Both the position numbers and the translations under genes were made by a program. A stretch of 64,000 nucleotides of DNA from NCBI GenBank assembly GCA_021234155.1, contig JAJEKV010000039.1, positions 11,669,077-11,733,076 of the forward strand. Direction: 5' to 3'. The notes under the pieces are model-generated. The model had not been told where the DNA came from and made no database searches. It saw only the letters and a list, made by a program, of their open reading frames with translations. Below, piece by piece: positions 10,204-22,300 of this stretch (position 1 is its first letter; each line of letters opens with the position of its first letter). Source of the stretch: Isoetes taiwanensis. Taxonomy: Eukaryota; Streptophyta; Lycopodiopsida; Isoetales; Isoetaceae.

Positions 10204-11496
10204 GTGACCCTTTTTTATCGAGTTTTTCTCTCTTAATCCTACACCTAATAAATTTTTCTACTTATAAAATTGGTCAGAATGTGTGGAATAGCTGCTCCGG
10301 TCGCATCAAGCCAAACGGGGCAGTTTTTGTGGTCCTACACTAATCCCGGGCCATTAAGGATGTGATCATAGATATGCATATTTACTTTATTATTTTCTTG
10401 CTGGTGTATTGTAGACTATGACACAAATGCAAATGTGTTGTTCAAATGAGGCATTCAACAATGGCACAGCTTTCACTCTGGTTAGCATATGATTTATGTG
10501 CGTCAAGATGAAAAAGATGTAAAAACATAGGACTGAAAATGCCAAGACAGTTGATTCAAAAAGAGAGGATCAATGGGTGGCCTCACAAGCAGCCTCCAAG
10601 GAGTCTACAAACACCTCCAAGTAAAGACGGCGGACTTCGTCTAAATCACATTCATAACACAGATAGCCAACGCCCATTATAGCCATAAAGACATCGTTAA
10701 GAATCTTAGGAGCATCACAAGAATCTGCCCCAACAATGCACATGTTCAAATGACTAGTGCGCAGAAACTCGCTACAAAGAGCTCTGCTCATCATCTTATC
10801 TCTTTTCCCAACAATGGCCCTCATGTTTCTCTCAGGATGCTTGTTAAGAAGCTCATAAGTGATCCACATATTCAAGCAAGCATGCCCTAATGTGGTAAAA
10901 TGTTCATGCATTGTGCCAAATTGGACATTGCTGCTGACCATTGGATGCGCAAATGTCAGAAACAAGTATTTGTCAAGATCAAAAGGGTCCCCTTGTAAAT
11001 CCATCACTCTCATTCCCCTCTTCAAAGATCCAGGCTCTGGTGGATAACCCAAAAGGTGTCTAACACTTAGAAGCTAGGCTTTGTACCAGCCAAGAGCTGG
11101 CTCCACTGACACGTCTATTTCAATTAGGATTTTTTTTCCTTCTCCTCGTAATGCACTCCTTACCTCATGGAGCAGTTCAAGTCGAAATTTTTCCTTTTCC
11201 AACATGTTTGTATCGTTTACTGAATTTGATCCTGTTCTGGAAGGAATGCCATCATTTCCCTTTTGTTGCTTTACCAAGGCAGTCCCTCCCATAATGGAAG
11301 TAATCAAAGTTGGGGTCACTGGTCTATCTGAAATATGAAGCTGTGTTACCAGAGGTTCTACTGTTTTGCCCACTGCCACTTCGTCCTCATCTGAACCATT
11401 GCATCTTTTTCTTAAAGTTTCCAGAGGAATAGAACTGGCACTGTTCTCTTCCAACTTTATCAAAGGCACATCTTCAAGCGTTTTACTTTGAATGAA
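10204..11496 (-). pseudogene. truncated tandem copy of the NO VEIN-like gene 3' end
   Basis: This block is closely similar to 11959-13287, including 3' flanking DNA from GTGACCCTTTTTTATCG onward, so it is a direct duplication of the last part of the neighbouring gene. Coding similarity covers 10570-11469 on the minus strand. An in-frame TAG lies near 11073, where the intact copy has a Gln codon (YKAQLLSVRH). Compared with the parent it has a 36-bp in-frame deletion (the KLHIGSSSTSLE segment). It lacks the ATPase domain, all upstream exons and a start codon. The two block lengths (1293 and 1329 bp) differ by exactly that 36 bp. It is a gene fragment, probably not functional. Confidence 0.85.
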
Positions 11497-11958
11497 AATA
11501 CCCTCACATCTTCACACTCCAATCTACCTATAGACTTGACAAGTCTCCATCATTTTTTCTTCCACCTACAAAATCCACTATGCCTACCCATTATACACGC
11601 CCTCGGCTAATGCCCGCCGGGCACGTTCCTAGTCATTCTTGTGTAGAGTAATAGTTACGGCTGCCCAAATTCAAGAATACACAAGAAAATGAAATTGATT
11701 GACAAATTTAAAGTCCTATATAGAATATAAAGTGGACATGGGAGAACCTCTTAGACTTGAATTGAGAGTTGTCTAACAAATTAATTAGAATTCGTGTTCA
11801 AAATTTTAAAAAAGTAGTTGGGTCAATTGGCTCTAAATTGATAAATGGTGGGGTAAAGTTTAGTCCTCATGTTAGAGTCGTACCTTTAACTACGGCCGGG
11901 ATTACGAAGGACCTTCTTCAGTTGGCTGTACAAAAATTTGGACACTTGTAGGGATTTT
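11497..11958. other. spacer between the two copies of the duplicated gene end
   Basis: This 462-bp segment is not part of the duplicated block. A short plus-strand frame (11769-11951) reads KVVGSIGSKLINGGVKFSPH then VRVVPLTTAGITKDLL, which is more protein-like than its surroundings, but I do not recognise it. I would not call it a gene. Confidence 0.35.
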
Positions 11959-13287
11959 GTGACCCTTTTTTATCGAGTTTTTCTCTCTTAATCCTACACC
12001 TAATAAATTTTTCTACTTATAATTTGATCAAAATGTGTGGAGTAGATGCTCCGGTAGCATCAAGCCAAACAGGGCAGTTGTTGTGGTCCTACACTAATCC
12101 CAGGCCATTAAGGATGTGATCATAGATATGCATATTTACTTTATTATTTTCTTGCATTGGTGTATTGTAGACTATACACAAATGCAAATGTGTTGTTCAG
12201 ATGACGCATTCAACAATGGCTCAGCTTTCACTCTGGTTGGCATGTGATTTATGTGTGTCAAGATGAAAAAGATGTAAAAACATAGGACTGAAAATGTCAA
12301 GATAGTTTACTCAACAAGAGGGGATCAATGGGTGGCCTCACAAGCAGCCTCCAAGGATTCTACAAACACCTCCAAGTAAAGACGTCGGACTTCATCGAAA
12401 CCACATTCATAACACAGATAGCCAACGCCCATTATAGCCATAAAGACATCGCTAAGAATCTTAGGATCATCACAAGAATCTGTCCCAACAATGCACATGT
12501 TCAAATGGCTAGTGCGCAGAAACTCGCTGCAAAATACTCTGCTCATCATCTTATCTCTTTTCGCAACAATGGCCCTCGTGTTTTTCTCAGGATGCTTGTT
12601 AAGAAGCTCATAAGTGATCCACATGTTCAAGCAAGCATGCCCCAATGTGATAAAACGTTCATGTATTGTGCCAAATTGGACATTGCTGCTGACCATTGGA
12701 TGCGCAAATGCCAGAAACAAGTATTTGTCAAGATCAAAAGTGTCCCCTTGTAAATCCATCATTCTCATCCCCCTCTTTAAAGATCCAGGCTCTGGTGGAT
12801 AACCCAAAAAGTGCCTAACACTTAAAAGCTGGGCTTTGTACCAGCCAAGCGCTGGCTCCACTGACACGTCTATTTCAATTAGGATTTTGTTTCCTTCTCC
12901 TAGTAATGCACTCCTTACTTCATGGAGCAGTTCAAGTGGAAATTTTTCCTTTTCCAACATGTTTGTACCGTTTCCTGAATTTGATCCTGTTCTGGAAGGA
13001 ATGCCATCATTTCCCTTTTGTTGCTTTACCAAGCCAATCCCTCCCATCATGGAAGTAATCAAAGCTGGGGTCACTGGTCTATCTGAAATATTAAGCTGTG
13101 TTACTAGAGGTTCTAGCGATGTTGAAGAACTTCCAATGTGGAGTTTCTCTACTGTTTTGCTCACTGCCACTTCGTCCTCATCTGAACCATTGCATCTTTT
13201 TCTTAAAGTTTCCAGAGGAATAAAACTTGCACTGTCCTCCTCCAACTTTATCGAAAGCACATCTTCAAGCGTTTTACTTTGAATGAA
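11959..13287. repeat. source copy of the 1.3 kb direct duplication
   Basis: Includes the last coding part and 3' flank of the NO VEIN-like gene. It matches 10204-11496 from GTGACCC at the left to TTTTACTTTGAATGAA at the right. The copy lies directly downstream in the same orientation with a 462-bp spacer. Confidence 0.85.
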
Positions 13288-16200
13288 GCTCATATCATCT
13301 TCAGAAACTGGGATGTTCATGTTCCTGAGCATAAAATCCACAACACTACTATCAAGGTCACACAAAGTTGCAATAGACAGTCTCTGCTGAAGGTCTTCAG
13401 CCATTTCCCTTCTCTCAGATAAAAGCCCATGCGATATTGCCTTACACAATTGCAGATTAAACCTCAACCGACTTACTGCATCCTTGAGCTGGCATCTCTC
13501 CACGTGGTAGATAATATTACTGCTTCTTAACCAGAACACCAGAACCTCGGATGATGTTGTGAAAGTCTGCTCCCCTAGGCACAGGGAATGTGTAAGCTTG
13601 AGCCCTTCATTCATAGCCATCTCTTTTGCAGTGAGCAAAGGAAGAAGAACCTTTTTCCGCTCATGCTCTGACAATTCTTTTGAAACAACGCCCATTACGA
13701 GCTTGAAAAGCTCAGGAGAGACCAAAGGCTGTATAGGCCATAGACTATCAGAGAAAATATCCTTAGAGGTAGAAATTGAGCTCATGTCCGTTTCAGTTTT
13801 TACACACTCTGACAGATTTTGAGCACCCATAGAATTATATATTGAAAAGAGGGTACTCAGTTTACAGACCTGAGACCTTGGATACCATGCCATTGGAGGT
13901 GAACAAGAAGAAGCATGAAAGAGATGCTCCATCTCCAAATCATCTGGAACAAGGGTCTTCGATGGATGCAGGAGTGTTATGGTTTCTTTCTTACCCATAA
14001 GAGTGGATGGTACGGAAGCCTCATTCAAGAATTTGCTCCAAATGGGACCCTCTCTGAACTTGACATTTTTTTCTGCAGCCAGCACAGTCCATGTCTTAAG
14101 ACACTCCCCATCTTTGACGTTTCTGGCCTCTTTAGTCCAATCCAACCACAACTCTCTGTAATGTTCAAATCCTGGTTTCAAAGGCACTCCAAGCGTATCA
14201 TGAAAGAAACTTGTAATTCTCTTGCTGTTATAGAGTGTTCCTAGTATTGAATACTTTGTTTCAAATAACGCATCCTCATCAGAAATCAGACATTTCTCTG
14301 CTGCAGCCCACGAGGGACTAGAGTTTGCACGAGTTCTAGGAATCCAAATAGTAGGACCTAAATTCTTCAAGTTCTGACATTGTTTGAAGCTACTGAAATA
14401 TGTGTAAAAGCGTGTGGCTTTGTCTGCACACATTTCACTTGCAGGGATTGTCATTAGAATTTGAAAATGCTCTACAGCAGCCATATAAAATTCTTCTTCA
14501 GCAGGGTCTGTATGCACTCCAATGGCTTCCCACTCATGTCTGTGGGAAAGATGTCCATAGTATTCTGTGTCAACAAAAGGAAGATCTCCGGCTATGAAAA
14601 ACTTTCGGATCTCTTCAACTAAAAGAAACGATTGACTTGGGCTTCTAGGCCCATGGTCAGTGCGCACCCAACAACTATTAGAAGCAACGCTTTTGGAAAA
14701 TTCTCTTGGTAGGTACCCTTGGTTCTTTAAAACGTTCTTGATCCACTCAAGGAAGAGCATGGCGCCCTCTTTTCTTGCCAGTCCTTCGGTGGGGAAACTC
14801 TGATTTAACGGGTGGAGTTGCAAAACATCGATGGCATCTAACTTCCTTTCCAGAAATGATCTGAAGCTCTTCTTCTTATCCACACTACTAAGATCAACCA
14901 TTGTACACTGCTCTTCCAAGTACTGATCAGACAACTTGGTTACAACATCAGCCCATGTCTCAGGCTTCATTAGAAGTGGCCACTGACTAAGAGATGGCGG
15001 AAGGAATATTTTCTCATAACTTGTTGGTGACTGCAAAGATCCCAAACAATCTAGAAGAGGGATCTTACCTTTGAGTGAAGCGTTTGGCAAGCCCTTCTGC
15101 TCCATGTCAAAGAAGAAATGCATGCATATCAAAGCAAGTTTTGGGGAACGATTCTGCACAGCAACACTGATTAATTTCTCAGCAAATGACTCTGGTGTAA
15201 TAGATATCACGTTCAGATTATGAGTTAACCAGTCGATCAGCCTGCTATAACTTTGATAATTTAACACAAACAAGACTCTCTCTGCCATTACATGAAAAGT
15301 AATCCATGGAGATAGCACATCTGCCCAAATAGATAACCATGAGGACTTTTGATCACCGCTGGACAAACAGATTGGCTCATTTGCAGCAATTTTCCTACCT
15401 AGAATGCTTGCGTACTTGATCTCTTCAGTTGAATGGTCCTTGTATTTCAGAAACTTGAATGATTTGCAGGCCATGTTGTTCCTGTTGCATATATCAAGAT
15501 CAAATGCTATGAAGAACAGAAGCTTTGCGTACAATTCATCAGGCAAACTTTGAATCCACCAGGGCGGCATCAGATCAATGTATTCTGTCACGGCCATGGG
15601 CTGAACGTCAAGCGCAGAGAGAGCAGTTGTTTGATGTTCCTGAACAAATTGGTTCACGAATTTGAGCCTCCCACCAACTAGCGGGCTTTGTATATTGATG
15701 CTAATGGCCTGCTTCAAAATGTCTCTGAAGGTTCTGATTACAATTCTTGCATCTGAAGCCCTACAAAAGTGTATATTATTTTCGTCAAGGAACTCTGAAG
15801 CACAGAGCACGATTTCCTTCCACTTAAGATTTTTTAAGATCTCCAAGCGCACTTTTTCCAGACTTGGGCAAGCTCTTAAAGCGGGTATGGTATCGGTACA
15901 AAGGAGCGGTTCCAATGGTAGACTGACCTCCAAATGCATCGATTTTTAAAAGATTCTCAAAAGCATCACAGAAAGCCATTCCTTGATTCCATACATTCTC
16001 ATGTACTATGGCTTCTCTGGAAGAAGTTAAGATAAAATCCGCATTTATGAGGAATGGAAACTGGCTTTGCACTTCAGTGGGCAGAAACGAAAAAACATTT
16101 CCATATGTGCGTCCAATCTGTGAAGGCAACACGCCATCTTCGAAAGGAAAAGCAAGTGTAATGGTCCATTCATCAACCCCAGATCTGCTTGCAATTTTGC

Positions 16201-17234
16201 TCGAATCGGGCACACTAAATTTCTGAATAGACATGTAATAAGAAGTTTCTCTGGCACGCCCACAGCTTTCTACGCTCAGAACTGCGGTGAAAGATTTAGG
16301 GTTCCCTGTGTGGGCGTCTGCTGCCTCCACTGTTCTAGAGAGGGCAGTACTTTTGGGTTGGAGATCGTCTCGGATACAGAGTTTGGAAAGCTTGGAAAGG
16401 AAGAGCAGGCTCTCGGGCGAAATCTGAGCCAGTTGCTTCGCCACGTTTTCGAGCTTTCCGTCCCGTAGCGGCAGCACCACCACTGTAGAGGGCACCTTTC
16501 TGCTGCCATACAGCAGAGCCAGGTCTTCATCTGTGGGCTTTTCGGTCCATTCCGGCACCACATAGCCCAATCCAGCTTCGTTATCCGGCTCGTCGTGAAA
16601 CCGGATCCTAAACCCATTGCTTATGATATGTGGGCGCCCAGATACTAAGAAAACGCTCTTGAATCCGATCCCTGCAAAAACTAACAGCCAATGAGCAACC
16701 CATTCTTCATCACAAGGAAAACGTGAAACTAATTGAAAAAATTTGACGATTAAATTACCTTTCTCGCCTATGTATCCCTCTGCCTTGTTGCCCTTCTTGG
16801 TGGATCGCCCAATACTGCAGAGTGCCTCGATATTTTTTTCCGAGAAACCCACCTCATTGTTGAAGAATAGCAACGTCCCTGACGCTCCAGTTTCTGTTAC
16901 ATCCTTGTCTGTCAGAATGATCTCCAGCGATGGAGAAACCCATTTTGGATACGAGTTATCCTCCACATTCTGCATCACAACAGTTACAGTAAAAACTTAT
17001 TCAACAACAAATGCAAACGTTGTTAATAAATCTGTTCGCTACCTGTAGAATTTCTAAGAGAAAGTGTATGTCCTTTTGGTACAAGTTTTCGCTGAGGTTT
17101 CTGATAGCTTCGTGGAATCCTTCGCTCAAGTTTCTAATGGTTTCATGGAATTTGTGGGCTACTGGACTGTCTTCTCTGCTACCGATTCCGAATTTCCTTA
17201 GCCTCAATTCTTCTACGAAAACACGGGCCGCCAT
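12325..17234 (-). CDS. NO VEIN / At3g48770-like GHKL (HSP90-type) ATPase protein, one frameshift
   Basis: Plant proteins of this family carry an N-terminal histidine-kinase/HSP90-type ATPase fold followed by a long poorly characterised region. NO VEIN itself acts in auxin-dependent patterning; the exact role of this paralogue is unknown. Three exons fit: 17043-17234 (ATG at 17232-17234), 16759-16969, and 16671 down to the stop at 12325. Splice phases match (GEK-GIGF is rejoined across intron 2). Visible ATP-site motifs are the N box NVEDN (residues 65-69), NNEVGFSEKN (about 101-110) and GYIGEKGIGFKSVF (about 129-142). The total would be about 1,580 residues. In the last exon the frame changes between about 15824 and 15978. 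One frame ends after AFENLLKIDAF and the other carries TIPALRACPSLEKV onward, and an A-run near 15952 is a likely indel site. The gene is therefore either recently broken, mis-assembled there, or uses an unusual short intron. Confidence 0.8.
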
Positions 17235-18432
17235 CGCTAGTTGCTATAGAAGACGAAGACGTATAGCACTTTTAACGTGGGCTCTAACACCAAATCTGAA
17301 CCATCAGGAAATCTGAACCATCAGGAACACTTCATGCCATTGCCATACTGCAGAAGCCCGGCCGTTTTGGCATACATTCTCTTACTATCTAACTGAAAGA
17401 TTAAGATTAATGTATCGCACTTCACGGTTGTTTCTTAGCAGTGCAATTCCCTATCATAGTTTATTTTAGCATCTAACAAAGGTTGTTTCTTAGCAGTGCA
17501 ATTCCCTATCATAGTTTATTTTAGCATCTAACAAAGGTAGTCGTAGTGACTTTGTCCTTTCAAGTAGTTGCTTTATTCTCCAATATCATTTCACAGTAGT
17601 TGCTTTATTCTCCACTATGTAGTTGCTTTATTCTCCACTATCGATTTTACTATTTGAATTGCATGATTGATATAAATGGCTATTTATTACAGAGAGCTCT
17701 TGCCAAGTCCAAAAAAAAGCCAGCAATTAGTCATGCCACAGTTTAATATAATTTATAAATGGGAAACAATCTATTGCTAATGTGACAACAATCCAGTTGC
17801 AAAAGATGTATTGAGTTATTCTATTTGCCTTAGTTTATTAGCGATTTTATTTGCCTTAGTTTATTAGTACAACATAATAAGAGAGGTTAGGAACGAATCC
17901 CCAGCTTCACAAAGTAGTTCCTGCAATGCACTCTATAATATTGAAAAAATACGTCGTGTTACATGAAAATATTGTGAGGGATCAACGAACAACAACAAGG
18001 TGTAGGAATAGGAAACATGCAAAAAGCTCCATTTCATTAAAATGGAACTCATGCAATTCCCACTTTTAAGGTTACAGACAGATGTTCTATACATATCTAC
18101 AAATTTTAAACAAACATTAAAGTTTTTATGTTATAAAAATAAAACAAGAAACCAAATGTTGCTGAAAAAAACACAATGTAGCTTCCAGTTATATAAAATT
18201 TGAACAAGTAAAACACATAATAGCTTTCATTTTAATACAACATTTGAACAAGGATGTTTCTCAAAGTACATTTCTTGTCTTTTCAACAAATGCTGCCACT
18301 AGAAAATTTCCTTGTATTTCATAGTTAGCACAAATGCTGACACTAGAAAACCTGAACAAATGTATTGTCCAAAGTACATTTATTTTCCCTTCAATAAGTG
18401 GTGACATTACAAAACTTGCTTGTATTTCTTGG
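17235..18432. other. intergenic region with clustered tandem duplications
   Basis: This region lies upstream of the NO VEIN-like gene and downstream of the phosphatase-like gene, so a minus-strand promoter for the former should be near 17235-17400. A 55-57 bp unit (GGTTGTTTCTTAGCAGTGCA and on) is repeated twice at 17425-17536. GTAGTTGCTTTATTCTCCA occurs three times at 17560-17640. ATTTGCCTTAGTTTATTAG occurs twice at 17822-17866. No ORF of interest is present. Confidence 0.5.
17425..17640 (+). repeat. short tandem duplications
   Basis: There are two adjacent copies of a ~56-bp unit, then three copies of GTAGTTGCTTTATTCTCCA spaced 27-36 bp apart. Together they look like slippage or repair duplications. 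No coding role is visible. Confidence 0.75.
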
Positions 18433-19194
18433 TTAAATACCAAGAAATAACGTGTCTAAAGCCTTCATAACATTTTCATTTATATGGTCTACTTGTTTGA
18501 ATTTAGGATACATATTAATGATTGGAGCAACTTTATCACATTTCTCAAGCTCCATAAGCAAAGGAACGATGTCCATGAAAAGATAGTCGTCTGTCTCATG
18601 TTCTTCCGGGCGGTAGAACTTGACAAATATGCTATTTCTTGTATTCATATAGCATTTATAAGGACAGCCATCTACCAAGATGGTGTTGCCCTCATGGTAC
18701 TTCCCTCCGAATTGTTGGTATACACTTTCCAATTTTTTAAGAAAAACTGGCTTCCCTTCAGACACATCAATTGGTACGTCTTTGAGACACATACAATCAG
18801 ATTGTGACCAAGTGAATGAAAAGTTGTGAACATATTTCTTCAGCCCGATATCCTTAAGTGTACTTACAACCCTCTTATATGTTAATGAAGACCAAATTGC
18901 CACATCAAATCTTTCAAGACAAAACGCAATAAACTCTTCTATACGTGGCCTAGGATAAATGTGCTTCATTTCAGATACAATAGGCTTTTGTAATGTTCTG
19001 ATGGTGGAAGCCCTTTTCTTAGATACTAAAGATGCAAGAACACCATTAATATCTAGAATAAGTAACTTTCTTGGCCACTTTTTGTTCAATGATGATGTTA
19101 ATTGCTCATCCACTTCAGGTTGACTGGAAAATACACCTTCTACATCTGAGACCATAACATGAATGTCGACTGCTGGCGTTTCACGTCCTTCCAT
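18433..19194 (-). CDS. FCP1/NIF-type (HAD) phosphatase-like protein
   Basis: A single-exon ORF of 253 residues with an ATG at 19192-19194 belongs to the NLI-interacting-factor/FCP1 family. Active members dephosphorylate RNA polymerase II C-terminal domain serines through a DxDx(T/V) aspartate. Here the motif reads LLILDINGVLASL (residues about 44-56): the nucleophile Asp is kept but the second acid is Asn, a change seen in plant relatives. Further family marks are RPRIEEFIAFCLERFDVAIW, SSLTYKRV, KPVFLKKLESVY and ILVDGCPYK, where the usual Asp-Asp is Asp-Gly. The N-terminal ~40 residues are variable. The start lies 137 bp below the end of the ParB-like gene on the same strand. A second family member lies at 42-48 kb. 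Catalytic activity is doubtful because two acidic positions differ. Confidence 0.75.
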   Translation of the reverse strand: MEGRETPAVDIHVMVSDVEGVFSSQPEVDEQLTSSLNKKWPRKLLILDINGVLASLVSKKRASTIRTLQKPIVSEMKHIYPRPRIEEFIAFCLERFDVAIWSSLTYKRVVSTLKDIGLKKYVHNFSFTWSQSDCMCLKDVPIDVSEGKPVFLKKLESVYQQFGGKYHEGNTILVDGCPYKCYMNTRNSIFVKFYRPEEHETDDYLFMDIVPLLMELEKCDKVAPIINMYPKFKQVDHINENVMKALDTLFLGI

Positions 19195-19330
19195 TACCTG
19201 GCTCGTCTGGCTCCCCGCATCGTTAATATGTAAATCATCACATCTGACAAAATTTAAAACATGAAGGGCGCATTAAGAGAATGGAAGAGCTTAAATGGTT
19301 TTCCATAAATTTAAAGACATATTTTAGAGA

Positions 19331-22300
19331 TTACAGACACTCGTCTGGAAGTGCAAGAGGTAAAGAAGGCAACCTCTCAACTGCATGCTCCATAGGTTCT
19401 TCAAGACCCGTTGCTCCTAAAACTTCGATAGTAACTCCATTTTGATTTGTATTGCTAAGTATGTCCTCATTCTTATCATCATTCTGTGCAGCTGCAATAT
19501 GCTCAGAACTATTGCTAGAAGGATTTTCTTCGTCCTCATCATCGGCTGAAACCTCTGATACTTTGCTTTTTGTTGACTTGGCAAAGTATACTGCAGAATC
19601 AAAATACTTATGGCAAAATTCTTCCATGTGAGTGGATTTGACAATAGACACTACCTTCTTTCCAAGACATAACGCCCCTTGCCCAAATGTTCCATGCATG
19701 TACCACTCACAGACCATAGAATTCTCATCGGTACAAAATGAACTAATTATATACTTGACAATTCTAGGTCTAATATGCCTCTTCAGCACAACACCCTCGC
19801 CAAGGCACACATAATCTAAAGTAGGATACTCTTCCATAAAGGGTACATCTCTCAAATTTAATGAGTTATCATGAACCTTCATAAGCAGTTGTTGGAAGTT
19901 GTAGTCGTGAGGCCAACAAGTAATAGCAGGTATCTGGCCCTTGCTAATCATTACTGTGACTACAATGCTGAAAGGATTACTGACAGATACTTTTTCTCCA
20001 GACTGTTCAGAATGTTCATAGATGCCGTAAACCACTTTCTTTTCACCAACAATGCTCTCAGCACTTTGAATCACATTTGCAGATTGTATACCCATTGTAA
20101 CAAATATAACAACAGTATATTTTTCTAGTGTTGTCATATGCCTGCAAGTTCTCCAAAACTGCTCGAGATCATGATTATCAAAATGATCCATGTTTTCCTC
20201 CATTAAGTTCAAAACAAATAGGCTAATTGGAGCCTTTGTTGAAGTTTCTCCACAATAGCCCTTACTACCAATACTGATTAAATAGCTGCTCTCACTTGTT
20301 ATTGGATCAAACTTAACAACGGGAAAGCCTAGACGTTCCTTCAAAAACTCTTTTACCCTATCTGGAAGGTCTATGGTCTTAACATTTCTCTTTGTTGTAA
20401 AGATCTAAATGCTTTGCGAGCTCCATACTTTGAGCTTCTCCATATCCCCATCAGTAATGTCACATCTTGATTTAAAAAATTCATAATTCCCTCTGTGAAC
20501 TGATACATCTGTGCAAAATTTGACAATGCCATCTTGCATAGCCCTTGCTTGCTTTAGCTGTTTTGCATATTCCTTTACATCCTTCACATTTAGAATTGCT
20601 TTATTTACGATCTTTTTAGAAGACTTACTTGTCCCTTTCAAGTAGCACTTCACCACTTAGAATTTTAGACTGAACTTCTAGCATCTCCTCTCGCATAAGC
20701 CCCTGAAATGGACGCATATAAGTACTCACAAAAATATCTGGAGCTGGACTTGTAGGAGGTTTTCCATTTTTGTCAAGAAGTTTCAAGTTCTTCCAAGCTT
20801 CCCATATTAGTTTCCAATTACTCCATTCTTCGTCAGAACACATTATTAGGTCATAGTGCTCGGTCATTCTTGGAGCTGCTTTTGATGACATATCCGACTT
20901 ATTGGGCTTCTCTATAATCGTATATTTGCAGAAGTCTTCAAATCTCTAGACACATAGAAACAAATTAAGTCAATTCTAGAAAAAAACTAAGGCACCCTAC
21001 AAACCTATGATTTTGATTCTGTAAGCATACCTGCCAAACTGTGTCCTTGGAGCTGCATGTCACAGGCCTTGGCGGCCTGCCTAACGCTATCCATTGAGCT
21101 CGCGCATGGGAAACTTGATCAGTATAAGGACTGCAATTCTAAAAGTAAATAATCAAGCTACTTACGGACACTAGTCTGTAAATACAGCATAGTACTAACA
21201 AATGAAAGAATCTCAAATACAGACATTTGTATGCAAGTACAATATGTATCTGAAGGCTATTAAATTAGTCTGGACATGCTTTCAGACACACGTCTGAAAG
21301 ACTCTCATTAGGGATTCACTTACAGACACTTGTCTGAAAGTACACATGGCCTTTGAATATCTCATTTACAAATGTTTTACAAACAGTTTATATCTCATAA
21401 AAAAATAAACTAATAATTACTTGATACACGTCTCAAAGACTATCATTAGAGCTTGACTTACAGACATTCGTCTGAAATTACACATGCCCTTCTGAAAAGA
21501 ATATTGGCAATTTCAGACATATGTCTGAAAGATGACTATTAAACATGACTTCTAAGTAAGCAAATTGCTTTTGTCACTTTCGAAATAAAATAATTGAAAT
21601 AAGAAATTAATAGACTAATAGTGTATTTGACTAAGTTAATTTCAGACACATGTCTGCAAGTTATAATTAGGTCATTAATAATTGGTACAATATAAAAAGA
21701 AGCATGAGAATACAACATACCTTTCATACTTGAAAAGCTCGTTTATGCTATTCTGTGCATGACTTATCATTGACAATTGAATGTCAGGGGTGTGACCATC
21801 CAAGATTCTACACATTCGACTTTTATAAAGTGCAGAAAGCTCTGAAGGTAAAGTATTATTAGCAAGAATTTCTTGAGCTGCTCGAACTGAATGTTGCCCC
21901 TTAATTACATAGAATTTGACGTGTGAACAATTCAAATCTTGCACTCTGCTCCATTTCAAAGGCTCTCCTGTTCTAGCATCGAATGGTAGAACATCTGGCT
22001 GAGAAGGATTCCCTGCGGTAACCAAAGATACTATTATAAATATTTCTCATATGCTCCTCATTGTAAACTCTATGATTGTACAACACTTTGCCTTCCCGGT
22101 GCATAAAACTAATCTATTGACATGAATATTGATGACATGTTGTAAACCCAATGGATAATACTTTTGAAAACACTCCATGCGCTTTGTACTTTCTTGTACC
22201 ACTTTTGCTTGCTCCTCGGGGCTGAACTTATAAGCATGTGATTTCCCTTCTCCTTCTTTACCAATGCCCTCACCAATGCCATCATATGTGTTCTCTATTA

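Noticed and set aside
11769-11951. Small gene in the spacer between duplicated gene ends
   Set aside because: Protein-like texture but only 60 codons, no recognised family and no supporting splice or promoter signal.
15860-15925. A 55-bp GT-AG mini-intron repairing the NO VEIN-like frame
   Set aside because: It would restore frame but remove the TIPALR residues that look conserved, it is very short, and its acceptor has no pyrimidine tract. An indel is simpler.
21165-21656. Reading the CAGAC-N4-GTCTG sites as a CRISPR array
   Set aside because: Sites are only 14-20 bp, palindromic and irregularly spaced, in an intron of a eukaryotic gene with no cas genes. CRISPR does not apply.
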